The notes: generated by a model from the sequence alone, not told the origin. Positions 48,179 to 59,604 are shown, counted from the stretch's first letter. The stretch: DNA of 64,000 bases from Archangium minus (GCF_044360475.1 NZ_CP043494.1:12400001-12464000), one strand, 5' to 3'. Numbers and translations: made by a program.

Positions 48179-51100
48179 ATGCGCTGCCCGGTCTGTCACC
48201 GTCGCCTCGCCCCCAGCGACGTCTGTCCCCTGCACGCCCAGAGGCCCCGGCCCGCTCCGGAGCCCGAGCCCTTCGCATTGCCCCAGGTGCCCGGCTTCCA
48301 GCTCCGCACCCTCCTGGGCTCGGGCGGCTTCTCCCGCGTCTTCTCCGCCCTCCGCGACGAGGATGGGCGTGAGGTCGCCCTCAAGGTGGCGCTCGGCTCC
48401 TTCTCCGCGCGCTTCGCCCGCGAGGCCGCCGCCCTGCGCCGCGTGGGCCCTCCCACCGTCCCCGAGCTGCTCCTCGAGGGCACCTCTGACGGCCGCTCCT
48501 TCCTTGTCCTCGAACGCCTGCGTGGCCAGACGCTCGCCGCCTGGATGGCCGCGCTCCCCGGCTCCGGCGCCGCGCCCCTCTCGCACGTGGGCGAACTACT
48601 CGCCGGCCTGTGCGCCGCCCTCGAGCGTGTCCACGCCGTGGGGCTCGTCCACCGGGACCTCAAGCCGGAGAACGTCTTCCTGCGCGAGGGCGGCGCGCTC
48701 AGCCTCCTCGACTTCGGCCTCGCACGCTTCCTCGAGGCCTCCGACCCCGACGAGCCCGAGGAATCCGTCAGCATCACCCGCACCGGCCAGCGACTCGGCA
48801 CCGCCCACTACATGGCCCCCGAGCAGTGCCTCGAGTCCCGTAACGTGGATGCACGCACGGACCTCTACGCGCTCGGCGTCCTCCTCTTCGAGCTGCTCAC
48901 TGGCTCCCCGCCCTTCACCGGCGGACCGGACGAGGTGCTGCACGGCCACGTGAACCTCCGGCCCCCTCGCGCCTCCGAGCGCGCCCCCGTGCCACCAGCC
49001 CTCGATGAGGTGCTGCTGCGTTGCCTCGCCAAGGATCGGGCCGCGCGCTTCGGCTCCGCCGCCGAGCTCCTCGCAGCCTTCGACTCCGCTCGCCGGACCA
49101 GCAGTCCCGGAGCACGGGCCACCCCCGAGGATGTACTCGCCCCCGCGCGGGCCCAGGGCGTGCGGAGCGTGGCGCTCCTTGGCCTTCGGAGTGAGCTCGG
49201 CGTGGACCAGCTCGCCGCGACCGTAGCGCCCGAGGGCGGTCTGCTCGCGCGCGTCCACCCGGGCCGCTACCTCATCGCCTTCCCCGAGCACCCCTCGGCC
49301 GAGGCGGGACTGCGCGCCGCCGCTCGCGCCGCTCGTCAGCTCACGTCCGAGCCCAGCACCACCGCCGTCCTCCACCTCGCCGAGCTGCGCGTGCGCCCCG
49401 GTGCCACCCTCACGCGCATGGCGGGCGCGGCCTTGGAGCAGCCCGAGTCCTGGTGGCCCACCTCCGCAGGAGACGCACCCCTGTTGGTCTCCCCCGAGGC
49501 CGCGGCGCGACTCGGCGAAGGCGCAACGACGCCCGGTCCCGCGGGAGCCCTCCAGCTCACGGGAGACTCCTCCCTCACCCGGGGGCCGGCGTCGGCAGAG
49601 CCCCCTCCCCTCCAGGGCCGCGACACGCTGCTCGAGACGCTGCTCGCCGATGCAACCCGCTCCTTCTCGGGCCAGGGCCCCGGCCTCTCCGTCCTCACGG
49701 GCGAGCCAGGCCTCGGCAAGACACGCCTGCTCGACGCGCTCGCCGCGACATGGGAGGCAGAGGGCCACGTCCGAGTCCTTCGCCTCGCCGCGCCCCACCC
49801 CGATGCATCCGGACCGGACGCGCTCCTCTCCGCCCTGTGGGCCCGCTGCGACAAGGACACGCCCCTTCCCTCCGCGCCCTCTGGAGCCCGGCGCCACGCC
49901 CTCGCCCGCACCGTGGCCGAGGCGCTGCGTCACCTCGCCACCCAGCACCCCTTGGCCCTCCTCTTGGACGACGCGCACCAGGCGGACCCCACCAGCCTGG
50001 ACGCACTGGAGATGGCCACGCTCGCCGCGCCCGAGGTGCCGCTCTGGGTATGCGCCGCCGGACGCCCCGAGCTGCTGAGTCTGCGCCCCCTCCTCGGCGA
50101 GCGCTCCGGACACCCCGCGCACCATGTGCTGTCCCCCCTCGCGCCCGAGGCCAGCCGCGCGCTGCTGCTGCACCTGCTCCGCCCCGCCGAGTTCATCCCC
50201 GAGCCGGTGCTCGCGCGCCTGGAGCAGCTAACCCAAGGCGTGCCGCTGTCCCTGGTGGAGGTGGCCCGAGCGCTGCGCACCTCGGGAGCCCTGCGCGCCA
50301 CGCCGGAGGGCGAGTGGTACGTGGCCGCGGACGAGCTGCTGCACGTCTCCGTGACGCCCCTCTTCGAGCGACTCGCCACGCGCGCCCTGTCCATGCTGCC
50401 CGCGGCACACCAGGGCCTGGCGCAGCTGTGCGCGGTGCTCGGCCAGGAGCTGACGGTGGCGCAGGTGGACGCGGCGCAGCGGCACCTGGAAGCGAAAGAG
50501 GACACAGCGCGCGTGGCGGGCCTGGACGCGGGCACGGGACTCGCACGGCTGGAGCGCGCGGGGCTGCTGCGGACGGTGGGCCCGGAGCGGTACGCCTTCC
50601 GCCAGCCCCAACTGCGCGAGGCCCTCGAGCGCGCCCTGCCCTCCTCCTGGCGCCGAGCCCTGCACGCGGCGGCCCTGCGAGGCCTCTCCGGACAGGGAGA
50701 CGCAGAGCAACGCCAGCGCGCCCGCCATGCCGCGGCCTGCGGTGCGCACGAGGAGTCCTTCTCGGCGTGGTTCTCCCTGGGCGAGACCGCGCGGCGGGCC
50801 CACCGCTACGTGGAAGCCGAGCAGAACTACACCCACGCCCTGGCGCAGCTCCCCGAGGGAGACACGGCACGACGCGCACAGGTGCTGGCCGGACGAGGCC
50901 GGGTGCGCTACCGCATCCAGCGCTTCCGCGAGGCGCTCGCGGACCTCGGAGCGGCTCGGGCGCTGGCGGGGGCTCGGGGAGACACCGCGCTGGAGGTGGA
51001 CCTGCTGCTGGAGGAGGCCACCGTCCTGGACTGGATGGAGGACGCGGAGGGCTCGGCGGCGCGCACGCAAGAGGCGCTGGAGAAGGCCGAGTCCCTGGAT

Positions 51101-52012
51101 AATCCACGCCTGTCGCTGCGGTGCGCACTGGCCCGAGGCCGGCTGCACGTGCGGCAGGGCGAGTGGGAGCGAGCCACGCGCGTCCTCACCTCCACGGCCG
51201 AGGGTGCCGCACTGGCCAGGGAGCACGAGACGCACGTCATCGCGCTCACGCTGCTGGGCTCCGTGCTCGCCGTGCAGGAGAAGGCGGACGCGGCTGCCGA
51301 GCGCTTCGAGGAGGCGCTGGGCCTGTGCCGGCAGGCGGGGGACGGGCTGCACCTGGCCGCCACGCTCATCAACCGCCCCTTCCTGTGGCGCCTGCGCGCG
51401 GACGTGGAGGCCATCGAGCGGGACTTGCGCCAGGCCATCGCCGTGGGACGCGAGCTAGGCCACGCGCAGGTGGAGCGCTGGGCCGTGGGCCAGCTCGCCG
51501 AGTGCCTGCACTGGATGGGACGCTCCGAGGAGTCACTGGCCCTGGCCCGGCGCGCGCACGAGCTGGGCAGACGCTTCTTCGCCGAGCACCCGGTGGCAGT
51601 GGATGCCGTGCTCCTGGCCCGGCTCGGGGCGGCACGTGGAGACATGGAGGAGGCGCGTGGACAGCTCGAGTGGCTCGCCGCGCACTGCCCACCCGAGCGC
51701 ATTCCTCCCAACACCGAGGCCCTGCGGCGCATGGTGGAGTTGCAGGTGCGCGAGGGTGAGGCCGGCCCTGTCTCCCACCTGGAGGCTTGGAAGACGCTGC
51801 TCGCCGAGGCCGAGCCCAACGCCTCCAGCGACGAGCTGACGGAGCTCCTCCATGAGGCCACCCGCTCCGCGCTCCGGGCGGGCTGCCAGGACGAGGCGCG
51901 GGAGTGGCTCGCCCGAGCCGAGCGCACTTCGGCGGCCTCCCCTCTGTGGCGGGCGCGGCTCGAGGCCCTAAGAGTTGCCTGCGAGACAACAGGTGCCGGG
52001 CGAAGCCTGTAG
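48179..52012 (+). CDS. large Ser/Thr kinase with AAA ATPase and TPR domains (PknK-like)
   Basis: 1277 residues from the ATG at 48179, giving an N-terminal zinc-ribbon-like CPVCHRRLAPSDVCPLH. Kinase domain about 40-290: Gly loop LLGSGGFSRVFSAL, Lys in VALKVALGS, VHRDLKPENVF, LLDFGLARF, GTAHYMAPEQ; all catalytic residues are present. Residues about 330-470 look like a degenerate cyclase-homology domain. An AAA/STAND ATPase follows: Walker A GEPGLGKT, Walker B LALLLDDAHQAD. The C-terminal ~500 residues are TPR-like helical repeats. The layout matches myxobacterial PknK-type regulators that bind sensor inputs through the TPR. Cytoplasmic; target unknown. Confidence 0.88.
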   Translation: MRCPVCHRRLAPSDVCPLHAQRPRPAPEPEPFALPQVPGFQLRTLLGSGGFSRVFSALRDEDGREVALKVALGSFSARFAREAAALRRVGPPTVPELLLEGTSDGRSFLVLERLRGQTLAAWMAALPGSGAAPLSHVGELLAGLCAALERVHAVGLVHRDLKPENVFLREGGALSLLDFGLARFLEASDPDEPEESVSITRTGQRLGTAHYMAPEQCLESRNVDARTDLYALGVLLFELLTGSPPFTGGPDEVLHGHVNLRPPRASERAPVPPALDEVLLRCLAKDRAARFGSAAELLAAFDSARRTSSPGARATPEDVLAPARAQGVRSVALLGLRSELGVDQLAATVAPEGGLLARVHPGRYLIAFPEHPSAEAGLRAAARAARQLTSEPSTTAVLHLAELRVRPGATLTRMAGAALEQPESWWPTSAGDAPLLVSPEAAARLGEGATTPGPAGALQLTGDSSLTRGPASAEPPPLQGRDTLLETLLADATRSFSGQGPGLSVLTGEPGLGKTRLLDALAATWEAEGHVRVLRLAAPHPDASGPDALLSALWARCDKDTPLPSAPSGARRHALARTVAEALRHLATQHPLALLLDDAHQADPTSLDALEMATLAAPEVPLWVCAAGRPELLSLRPLLGERSGHPAHHVLSPLAPEASRALLLHLLRPAEFIPEPVLARLEQLTQGVPLSLVEVARALRTSGALRATPEGEWYVAADELLHVSVTPLFERLATRALSMLPAAHQGLAQLCAVLGQELTVAQVDAAQRHLEAKEDTARVAGLDAGTGLARLERAGLLRTVGPERYAFRQPQLREALERALPSSWRRALHAAALRGLSGQGDAEQRQRARHAAACGAHEESFSAWFSLGETARRAHRYVEAEQNYTHALAQLPEGDTARRAQVLAGRGRVRYRIQRFREALADLGAARALAGARGDTALEVDLLLEEATVLDWMEDAEGSAARTQEALEKAESLDNPRLSLRCALARGRLHVRQGEWERATRVLTSTAEGAALAREHETHVIALTLLGSVLAVQEKADAAAERFEEALGLCRQAGDGLHLAATLINRPFLWRLRADVEAIERDLRQAIAVGRELGHAQVERWAVGQLAECLHWMGRSEESLALARRAHELGRRFFAEHPVAVDAVLLARLGAARGDMEEARGQLEWLAAHCPPERIPPNTEALRRMVELQVREGEAGPVSHLEAWKTLLAEAEPNASSDELTELLHEATRSALRAGCQDEAREWLARAERTSAASPLWRARLEALRVACETTGAGRSL

Positions 52013-52142
52013 CGTCCCAGGCAACAGCGGCAAAGGACTCCACCTCCTGTCCGAGGGGCGCGGCCACACCGCCCCCCCTGGCTCGCGCCGTGCACGCCCG
52101 CGAGGTATGACTTCCCGGTCAATGCCACTTTCTAATAATTCC

Positions 52143-53591
52143 ATGAAGAGTCCGTTGTGTGCCCTCGGCCTGGGGGTCTCGATGCTGCTCTCGTCCCTGG
52201 GCTGCCAACCCGAGCGCCCAGAGGAAGCAGAGCCCTCCACCCAGGCGGAGCAGGAGCTGCGCATCGCCAACTCGCTCACCACGCGAGCGCTCGTCTACAA
52301 CGCCATCTCCACCAACCCCGTGGCGAACAACCTGGTGGCGAACAACGCCTTGGCGCCCCTGTTCGATCCCTCCTCGGGCGACGCGTATCTGACGCAGCAA
52401 CTGCACGACGTGGATGCGCAGCACTTCATGTCGTACCTGGTGAGCTGCGCACTCAAGGGGACGCAGAGCATCCCGTGGATGGACCCGGCCACCCTCACGC
52501 CGAAGACGTGGAAGGGCAAGGCGGGCCTGTGCCCCGAGTGGGCAAACCAGGCGCCGTCTGAGGAGTGCAAGCGCCGAGTGTCCGCCTGCATCCTGGCGCG
52601 CAACAACGCCTTCGGCCGGCGGGTGGAGCTGTCGCTGCGGGGCGAGGACCCATCCGACATCAACCGCTTCGCGCTGGAGCCCAAGACGGCCTCGGTGGAC
52701 CACGATCCAGATTTGGCGCAGGACGTGCCGAGCTTCCAGGCCTGCACCACGCACCAGTACGGGGCGGCCCGCAACTGTGGCTGGAAGCCGGACTACATCG
52801 GCCGCTGCGTGCCTGGCCAGACGGTGCGCCTGGGCGCGGGAGGCAAGGCGCCGGACCAGTGCTCGGGGGGCTCGGTAATGGGCTCCGTCAGCGGAGACAT
52901 GGCGCTGCGCGTGTGTGACGGCATCGTCGGCTGCGACCATGCCAGTGCGCGCAAGCTCGCGCACAACCAGGGCTCGTGCGGCACAACACAGCCTGCGGTG
53001 ACCTTCACCTGCCCGGCGTCGGGTGAGTTCAACGTCATGACGGCCCCGTATGACAGCTGGCAGAGCGGCACGGCCCACGTGGGAGTGGAAACGGGCACAC
53101 CTGCGGGCACGAGCTATGGGCTCTCCGAGAAGGCGGTCTTCAGCTACCGGGAGGGGGCCTTCTACGGGACGCTCTTCGACGCCTCGGCGCTGGCGACGAA
53201 GGTCTACGTGGACGAGGAAGGCAAGGTGGTGGGCAAGGAGCAGCGCATCAAGGGCTCGGTATATAGAAAGATGTTCTCCTGCTACGCGCCGGAGTGGAGC
53301 CAGGGAATGGCATACGCCACGAGCCGCGTGTGCGCGCAGCCGGGAACGGGGTTGGACTGCGCGGCGACCGTGACGGGGGCGTGCTTCACGCCCTGGGACC
53401 AGAACTTCCCGGCCTCGGTGTGCGAGGTGGAGGACGGGCCGCTCGTCAGCGGAGATGGGGACTTCGAGCGGTGCATGGACCCAGCAAAGGGCATGTGGAA
53501 GGAGCCCATCACCGTCTACCTCCACGCGCCGTGTGACGTGGTGTCGGCAAAGAATCCCGAGCTCTGTGCCTGGAGGCGCGTGCAGAAGTAA
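52143..53591 (+). CDS. putative Cys-rich lipoprotein of unknown function
   Basis: 482 residues from the ATG at 52143; in-frame ATGs at 52107 and 52122 are alternatives, and none has a strong ribosome site. Signal peptide with lipobox LLSSLGC. The mature part has many Cys pairs (ECKRRVSACILARNNAFGRR, RVCDGIVGCDHA, then SVCEVEDGPLVSGDGDFERC) and aromatic-rich beta-like stretches. I do not recognise a family. It lies between two kinase genes on the same strand, so it may supply a surface input to them, but that is only position. Confidence 0.7.
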   Translation: MKSPLCALGLGVSMLLSSLGCQPERPEEAEPSTQAEQELRIANSLTTRALVYNAISTNPVANNLVANNALAPLFDPSSGDAYLTQQLHDVDAQHFMSYLVSCALKGTQSIPWMDPATLTPKTWKGKAGLCPEWANQAPSEECKRRVSACILARNNAFGRRVELSLRGEDPSDINRFALEPKTASVDHDPDLAQDVPSFQACTTHQYGAARNCGWKPDYIGRCVPGQTVRLGAGGKAPDQCSGGSVMGSVSGDMALRVCDGIVGCDHASARKLAHNQGSCGTTQPAVTFTCPASGEFNVMTAPYDSWQSGTAHVGVETGTPAGTSYGLSEKAVFSYREGAFYGTLFDASALATKVYVDEEGKVVGKEQRIKGSVYRKMFSCYAPEWSQGMAYATSRVCAQPGTGLDCAATVTGACFTPWDQNFPASVCEVEDGPLVSGDGDFERCMDPAKGMWKEPITVYLHAPCDVVSAKNPELCAWRRVQK

Positions 53592-53609
53592 CCTCCCAGC
53601 ACCACGGAT

Positions 53610-55049
53610 ATGACGAACCGGAAGGACGCACCCGGGGACGCCCCCCTCGAGCCCGGAGGTCGGGCCTGGTCGCTGTACGGTGAGGAGCTGTCACCGGGAG
53701 CGCAGGTGGGGGGCTACGTCGTTGAGAGCACCCGCTACCGGGGCAGCGTCTCGACGCTGTATCGCGCGCGCGACTCCCGCACCGGAACGCCCGCGGCCCT
53801 CAAGGTGATGAGGCCCCAGTACACCGCTTCGCGCGGAGCCCTGCGTCGCTTCCAGCAGGAGGCGGAGACGCTGCGGCGATTGAGACACCCGCACATCGTG
53901 GACGTGCTCGAGCACGGAACGCTGGCGGACGGGCGGCCCTTCATCGCCATGGAGTGGCTGGAGGGAAGGGACCTGGCGGCGGAGCTCGCAGCACGAGGCC
54001 CCTTCTCCGCACGAGAGGCGCTGGAGCTGCTGGAGCAGGTGGGCTCGGCGCTGAGGGCAGCGCACGGGGCGGGCGTCATCCACCGGGACTTGAAGGCGCA
54101 GAACGTGGTGGTGCTGAGTGGAGGGGCAGCACCGGTCGTGAAGCTGGTGGACTTTGGTGTGGCGAAGCTGCTGTCGCCCGAGGAGCCGGGCACGGAGGCA
54201 ACGAGCACAGGGCTGGTGCTGGGCACGCCTGTGTCGATGGCTCCGGAACAGATTCGGGGGGAGACACCGGACGCGCGGACGGACCTCTACGGGCTGGGGG
54301 TGTTGCTGTACCAGCTCGTCACGGGACGACCGCCCTTCCAGGGAACCACACAGGTGGAGTTGGAGGAGCAGCACATGCATGCCCCCGTGCCGAGGGCGAG
54401 TGAGCGGGCGCCGGTACCGGCAGCGCTGGACGAAGTGGTGGGGCGCTGTCTGGAGAAGCGGCGGGAGGACCGCTACCCGGACGTGGACGCGGTGCTGGAG
54501 GAGCTGCGAAACGCAGTCCGGGGGGATGGACCGGGCCGAGTGAGGCAGGTGCGAGCGCTGGGGCTGTACATGGAGGCGCGCATCAACGGGCAGGTCGACG
54601 ACGCCACGCTGGAGGTGGTGGACACCCTGCTGGAGCGAGTGCGCGCGAGGATGGACGCGCAGGGGCTCACCGTGATGGTGGAGGGAGGCAACTTCCTGCT
54701 GGGGGTGGCGGCATTGCCCCTGGGGGAGGACTCAGAGCGGGAGACGCGACGCAAGACGCTGGAGCTGGCGCTCCTGTTGTCGGAGGAACCCCACGCGGAG
54801 GCGAAGGCAGCGCGAATCTCCCTCGTGCCCACGCTGCACGTGGACCTGGCGACGCTGCGGCTGGACGTGGGAGGCAGACAGGGCCTGGGGGGAGGCCGGC
54901 TGCTGAGGCTGTCGGCCTGGACAGGGGGGCATCCGGGCCACGGCGTCCTCGCGACAGCGGCGGCGCTCACGGGGCTGGAGGGCACCTTCCACTCGGAGGT
55001 GCTCTCCAGCCACGCGGGCCTGCACCACGTCACCCGGCTCGAGGCCTGA
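53610..55049 (+). CDS. Ser/Thr protein kinase with cyclase-homology-like C-terminal domain
   Basis: 479 residues. Kinase domain about 30-300: Lys in PAALKVMRPQY, VIHRDLKAQN, KLVDFGVAKLL, LVLGTPVSMAPEQIRGE; the Gly loop is eroded (YRGSVSTLY), so nucleotide binding may be altered. The C-terminal ~165 residues (LYMEARINGQVDDATLEVVD, then MVEGGNFLLGVAAL) parallel the region that follows the kinase domain of the 48179-52012 protein and look like a degenerate nucleotide-cyclase domain. No membrane helix. Co-directional with the lipoprotein 18 bases upstream. Confidence 0.88.
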   Translation: MTNRKDAPGDAPLEPGGRAWSLYGEELSPGAQVGGYVVESTRYRGSVSTLYRARDSRTGTPAALKVMRPQYTASRGALRRFQQEAETLRRLRHPHIVDVLEHGTLADGRPFIAMEWLEGRDLAAELAARGPFSAREALELLEQVGSALRAAHGAGVIHRDLKAQNVVVLSGGAAPVVKLVDFGVAKLLSPEEPGTEATSTGLVLGTPVSMAPEQIRGETPDARTDLYGLGVLLYQLVTGRPPFQGTTQVELEEQHMHAPVPRASERAPVPAALDEVVGRCLEKRREDRYPDVDAVLEELRNAVRGDGPGRVRQVRALGLYMEARINGQVDDATLEVVDTLLERVRARMDAQGLTVMVEGGNFLLGVAALPLGEDSERETRRKTLELALLLSEEPHAEAKAARISLVPTLHVDLATLRLDVGGRQGLGGGRLLRLSAWTGGHPGHGVLATAAALTGLEGTFHSEVLSSHAGLHHVTRLEA

Positions 55050-55052
55050 GCC

Positions 55053-56414
<1,362 letters not shown>

Positions 56415-56597
56415 GGACAAAGCGTAACACGCCTCCCATACGCTAAGTGTGCCAGGGATTCGCCCCTCCGCTTCCCAGGGCAGGGGACGGAGGAGCACGA
56501 GCCCGTGGACGCGCCCACCGGAACGCGCGACGCTCCGGACCAGATTCGCGAGCTGCTGGGCCTGTCCTCAGGCTGAAGCGCACCGGACGCGGGCGCG

Positions 56598-57767
56598 CTA
56601 CGCGTCGAGCAGTGCCGACCAGAAGGCAACGAGCCGCCAGACGTCCTCGGGCCGCTTCTTCCGGTCGAACTCGGCGTGGGTGATGAGGGGCGTGAGCAGG
56701 AGGCGCACCCGTGTCTGGGGCTCCAACCAGCGCGCGAGGAGCACGGACTCGATGGCGGGGATGACGGTGTCATCCGTGCCGTGCAGCAGATAGACGGGCG
56801 TGCGCGGGGCGGGCGAGCGCTCGGGTGAGAGCGACGGGTCGTCGGCGAAGGCCCTCGTGTACGGAAGCAACCGTGCCCCGAGCGCGGAGACGTCCCGCTC
56901 GTTCACGTACTTCATGAAGGTGGCGGCAGGCTCGGGCATCTCGGACTGCATCCGCCGAGCCTCCGCGAAGGTCTCGCTGGCCCGACGTCCGTCGTGAATC
57001 GCGAGGTGCGAGGCCCGGAGGAAGGTGAGAATGCCCGCGCGCAACGTCTCCACCTGCTCGGGAGGGACGAGCTGCCCGGCCACGTTGAGCAAGATGATGA
57101 CCACGCCATAGTCGTGGGGCCTGCGCTGCTGGCCACCGGGCTCGACGCCATTGCACAGGAAGGTGAGCACGCGCGAGAGGTCGCCATGTCCCCCGAGCGA
57201 GAAGGTGAAGGCGACCTTGTCCGCGAGCGAGGGTCGACCCGCGGCGACCACGGAGAGCCCACCTGCGAAGCTGATGCCCATGAGGCCCACCCGACCATCG
57301 GGCGCGAGCTCCGGCCGAGAGGAGGCCCAGAGCGCGACGTCCTCGATCATGTCCGTCTCGCGGGGAGTGATGCGGTAGAGGAGGAGATCGGGCAGCTCGG
57401 GGGTGAGGACGATGAGTCCCCCGGCGGTGAGATCCCTCGCGAGCTCCTGCATCCGGGGCTCGTCGATGCCGTCCGCGTGCACGCCGGGGAGGAGGAGCAC
57501 GGTGCGGCCGCGGGGGTGCTCAGGCCGGAAGACGCGGGCTCGCAGGGGCCCATAGCGCGAGGGGACCTGAAGCTCCTCCTCGGTGAAGGGACCGGTGCCC
57601 CAGCGGGAGATGCGACCGGGCAGGCCCTCCTTCATGTCGGCGGCGCGGGCCACGAGGGCCAGTCCCCGCATGTAGTGCGGGACGACCAGCAGGGCCACGA
57701 GCAGCAGCCCCCCGAGGAGGGCCAGGAGCATCACGCCGCGGGAACGAAGACGCATCAGGAGCGCCAT
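56598..57767 (-). CDS. membrane-anchored alpha/beta hydrolase
   Basis: 389 residues. One N-terminal hydrophobic helix (VMLLALLGGLLLVALLVV). The hydrolase core has the nucleophile elbow VGLMGISFAGGLS, the acidic HGTDDTVIPAIE, and the His in PLITHAEFDRK. TVLLLPGVHADGIDEPRMQE provides the oxyanion region, as in dienelactone-hydrolase-like enzymes. Substrate unknown. It lies upstream of the FHA activator on the same strand with 183 bases between; no operon is implied. Confidence 0.82.
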   Translation of the reverse strand: MALLMRLRSRGVMLLALLGGLLLVALLVVPHYMRGLALVARAADMKEGLPGRISRWGTGPFTEEELQVPSRYGPLRARVFRPEHPRGRTVLLLPGVHADGIDEPRMQELARDLTAGGLIVLTPELPDLLLYRITPRETDMIEDVALWASSRPELAPDGRVGLMGISFAGGLSVVAAGRPSLADKVAFTFSLGGHGDLSRVLTFLCNGVEPGGQQRRPHDYGVVIILLNVAGQLVPPEQVETLRAGILTFLRASHLAIHDGRRASETFAEARRMQSEMPEPAATFMKYVNERDVSALGARLLPYTRAFADDPSLSPERSPAPRTPVYLLHGTDDTVIPAIESVLLARWLEPQTRVRLLLTPLITHAEFDRKKRPEDVWRLVAFWSALLDA

Positions 57768-57878
57768 TCAAACAGCGAACGCGCTCGCGCGCACCGCCTC
57801 AAAATGGCGAAGGGCCAGACCCACCGGGGCAACCGCGCCCCGCGAGCCTGGCCCCTGGGAGCCGCAGCGAACCCGGAC

Positions 57879-58547
57879 TCAGCCGGAGATGATCTTCTTC
57901 AACTCGGCCTTGTCGTTGGAGAACTGGAAGGAGTTGTAGAGCTGGAAGCCATTCTGCCGGTCAAGGACGTTCGACCACAGCAGCCGCACCGCCTGCAGCC
58001 GATCCTTGGAGAACTGGAACTGGCTCAGCATCTGCTGCACCTGGCTGACGAGGAAGTGGTGGTCGCGGGTGGCGTCCTCGAGGACGTTCAACTTGTCCTC
58101 CGCGAAGGGCTCGCGCGACATGGCGCTCATGATCTTCTGAAGCTTGCCCTCCGCGATGGGCAGATACGACGGGGGAGGAGGCGGCGGGGGGTTGTAGCCG
58201 CCGCGCGCGTCGGGAGCGCTGGCGAGAACCTCACGGATGTCGTTCAACTCCTCGTAGGCCTCGCGGAGCTTGCCCCGGCCATCGCCGCGCCTGCTGCGCT
58301 CGAAGGCCTCGCCGAGCAGCTTCTCCAGGTGGGCGAGACGCTGCTCCATGTCCTCGCGCTCGATCACCACCATCGTCTTGCGCCGACCGCGACGAAGCTC
58401 GTTGCTGTCATCGGCCCGGAGCTCGGCGGACGAGGTCGGGGGAGCGATGCCAGTGCCCTGGCCAGGAGGAGGCGCGAGGGCGGGAGCGGTCTGGGCGGAG
58501 GCGGCAACAGCGGTGAGCAGGGTAACGGCGGCGAAGAGGGCCTTCAT
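57879..58547 (-). CDS. DUF4476 secreted protein
   Basis: 222 residues from the ATG at 58547, ten bases past GGAAGG; a nearby ATG at 58556 is too close to that site. Signal peptide ALFAAVTLLTAVAASAQ. A coiled, charged middle (LAHLEKLLGEAFERSRRGDG) is followed by a Pro run and the DUF4476 domain (LPIAEGKLQKIMSAMSREPF, LVSQVQQMLSQFQFSKDRLQ, NSFQFSNDKAELKKIISG). The family is small, secreted and uncharacterised, found widely in myxobacteria and Bacteroidetes. Confidence 0.83.
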   Translation of the reverse strand: MKALFAAVTLLTAVAASAQTAPALAPPPGQGTGIAPPTSSAELRADDSNELRRGRRKTMVVIEREDMEQRLAHLEKLLGEAFERSRRGDGRGKLREAYEELNDIREVLASAPDARGGYNPPPPPPPSYLPIAEGKLQKIMSAMSREPFAEDKLNVLEDATRDHHFLVSQVQQMLSQFQFSKDRLQAVRLLWSNVLDRQNGFQLYNSFQFSNDKAELKKIISG

Positions 58548-58749
58548 GGGAGTCATTTCCTTCCGGGGTGCAACCTTGCTGCATCTACGCACTCAGACGG
58601 GCGGTGAGCGTCCGCATTCAAACGGTCGCGCTCCACCCTCCGCCGTCGGTCCCCACGGACGGAGCATCCCGCGCCTGGACACGCGGCACCTCCAAGTGAC
58701 GGAAGACACGCGGGCCAGCTCCGGGCCGGGCCTTGCACCGGGCCCAGGC

Positions 58750-59604
58750 ATGACGACGCACACCGACCATCCCCTCTGCCCTCCACTCGCGAAGGGCCTG
58801 TCACTCAAGACCAGGTTCGGAGGGCTTCAGCTCCTCTCAGCGCTGCTCATGTCCGCCGGCTTCGGGGGCATCGTCCTCGTGCTGTGCGAACAAGAGGCCG
58901 CCGCCGGAGGACTCCCCCGCTCCATCGCTCTGGCGAGCCTCTTCTGTGTAGGCGTGGCCTTGGAGCAGTGGCGACATGGGTGGGTGGGAAAGCGGGCGCG
59001 GCAGGGCTGGGAGCAGCTCCTGGCAGGAAGGCCCGATGCGGCCATCCGTTGCTTCGAGGTGGCGGTGTGCGGAGGGAGGGCCGACCAGCGGGGCTGGAGC
59101 CATTACGGGCTTACGTTGGCCTGGCTCCGCAAGGGTGAGTACGTGCGAGCCCTCTCTCTGTGCGACGCGGCCCCCCAGCCCTGGGGGAAGATGTCCACCT
59201 CCGTCCGCGGTGCACGCAGGGCGGCCCTGAAGGCGCTCATCCTGGCACTGTCCGGTGAGCTGGACGCGGCCAGACGCCAGGTGGCGGAGCTCCGGCGCCC
59301 CATGTTCGACAAGACGGACTACGCCTTGCTGGCGCAGGCTGTGATGCTCTGTCGCGAGGGGAAGTACGTGGACGCGGTGAGGCGCATTCAGCAGTCCCCT
59401 CGGGAGAGCATCCCCGACATGGACGTGGGGGCAGTGGCGGTCCTCCACGCCTTCGCGCGAGGTCGGCTGGCAGGACAGCTCGTTCCGCTCAAGCCGGGGT
59501 GCGTCATGCCCCAGAGACCCGCCCGTGCCTCCGAGCATGAATACCTCGCCCGCGAGTGGCCTGAGCTCGCCGCCTGGTTCCGGGGAGAGGAAGCCCGGGC
59601 CTGA
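58750..59604 (+). CDS. membrane protein with TPR-like C-terminal region
   Basis: 284 residues from the ATG at 58750; the frame is open to 58270 but that part overlaps the divergent DUF4476 gene. Two hydrophobic segments in the first 70 residues (LLSALLMSAGFGGIVLVLCE, SIALASLFCVGVALE). The rest contains helix pairs with TPR spacing (GWEQLLAGRPDAAIRCFEVA, GLTLAWLRKGEYVRALSLCD, LLAQAVMLCREGKYVDAVRR). The partner is unknown. It lacks a clear ribosome site, so the start is less certain. Confidence 0.65.
   Translation: MTTHTDHPLCPPLAKGLSLKTRFGGLQLLSALLMSAGFGGIVLVLCEQEAAAGGLPRSIALASLFCVGVALEQWRHGWVGKRARQGWEQLLAGRPDAAIRCFEVAVCGGRADQRGWSHYGLTLAWLRKGEYVRALSLCDAAPQPWGKMSTSVRGARRAALKALILALSGELDAARRQVAELRRPMFDKTDYALLAQAVMLCREGKYVDAVRRIQQSPRESIPDMDVGAVAVLHAFARGRLAGQLVPLKPGCVMPQRPARASEHEYLAREWPELAAWFRGEEARA

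Noticed and set aside
48596..50173. 525-aa open frame opposite the large kinase
   Set aside because: Antisense of a clear kinase/AAA gene with all motifs; no ribosome site; Gly-rich shadow composition.
51975..52142. N-terminal extension of the Cys-rich lipoprotein
   Set aside because: The extension has no signal-peptide character and overlaps the kinase end; the lipobox fits a start at 52143 or slightly upstream.
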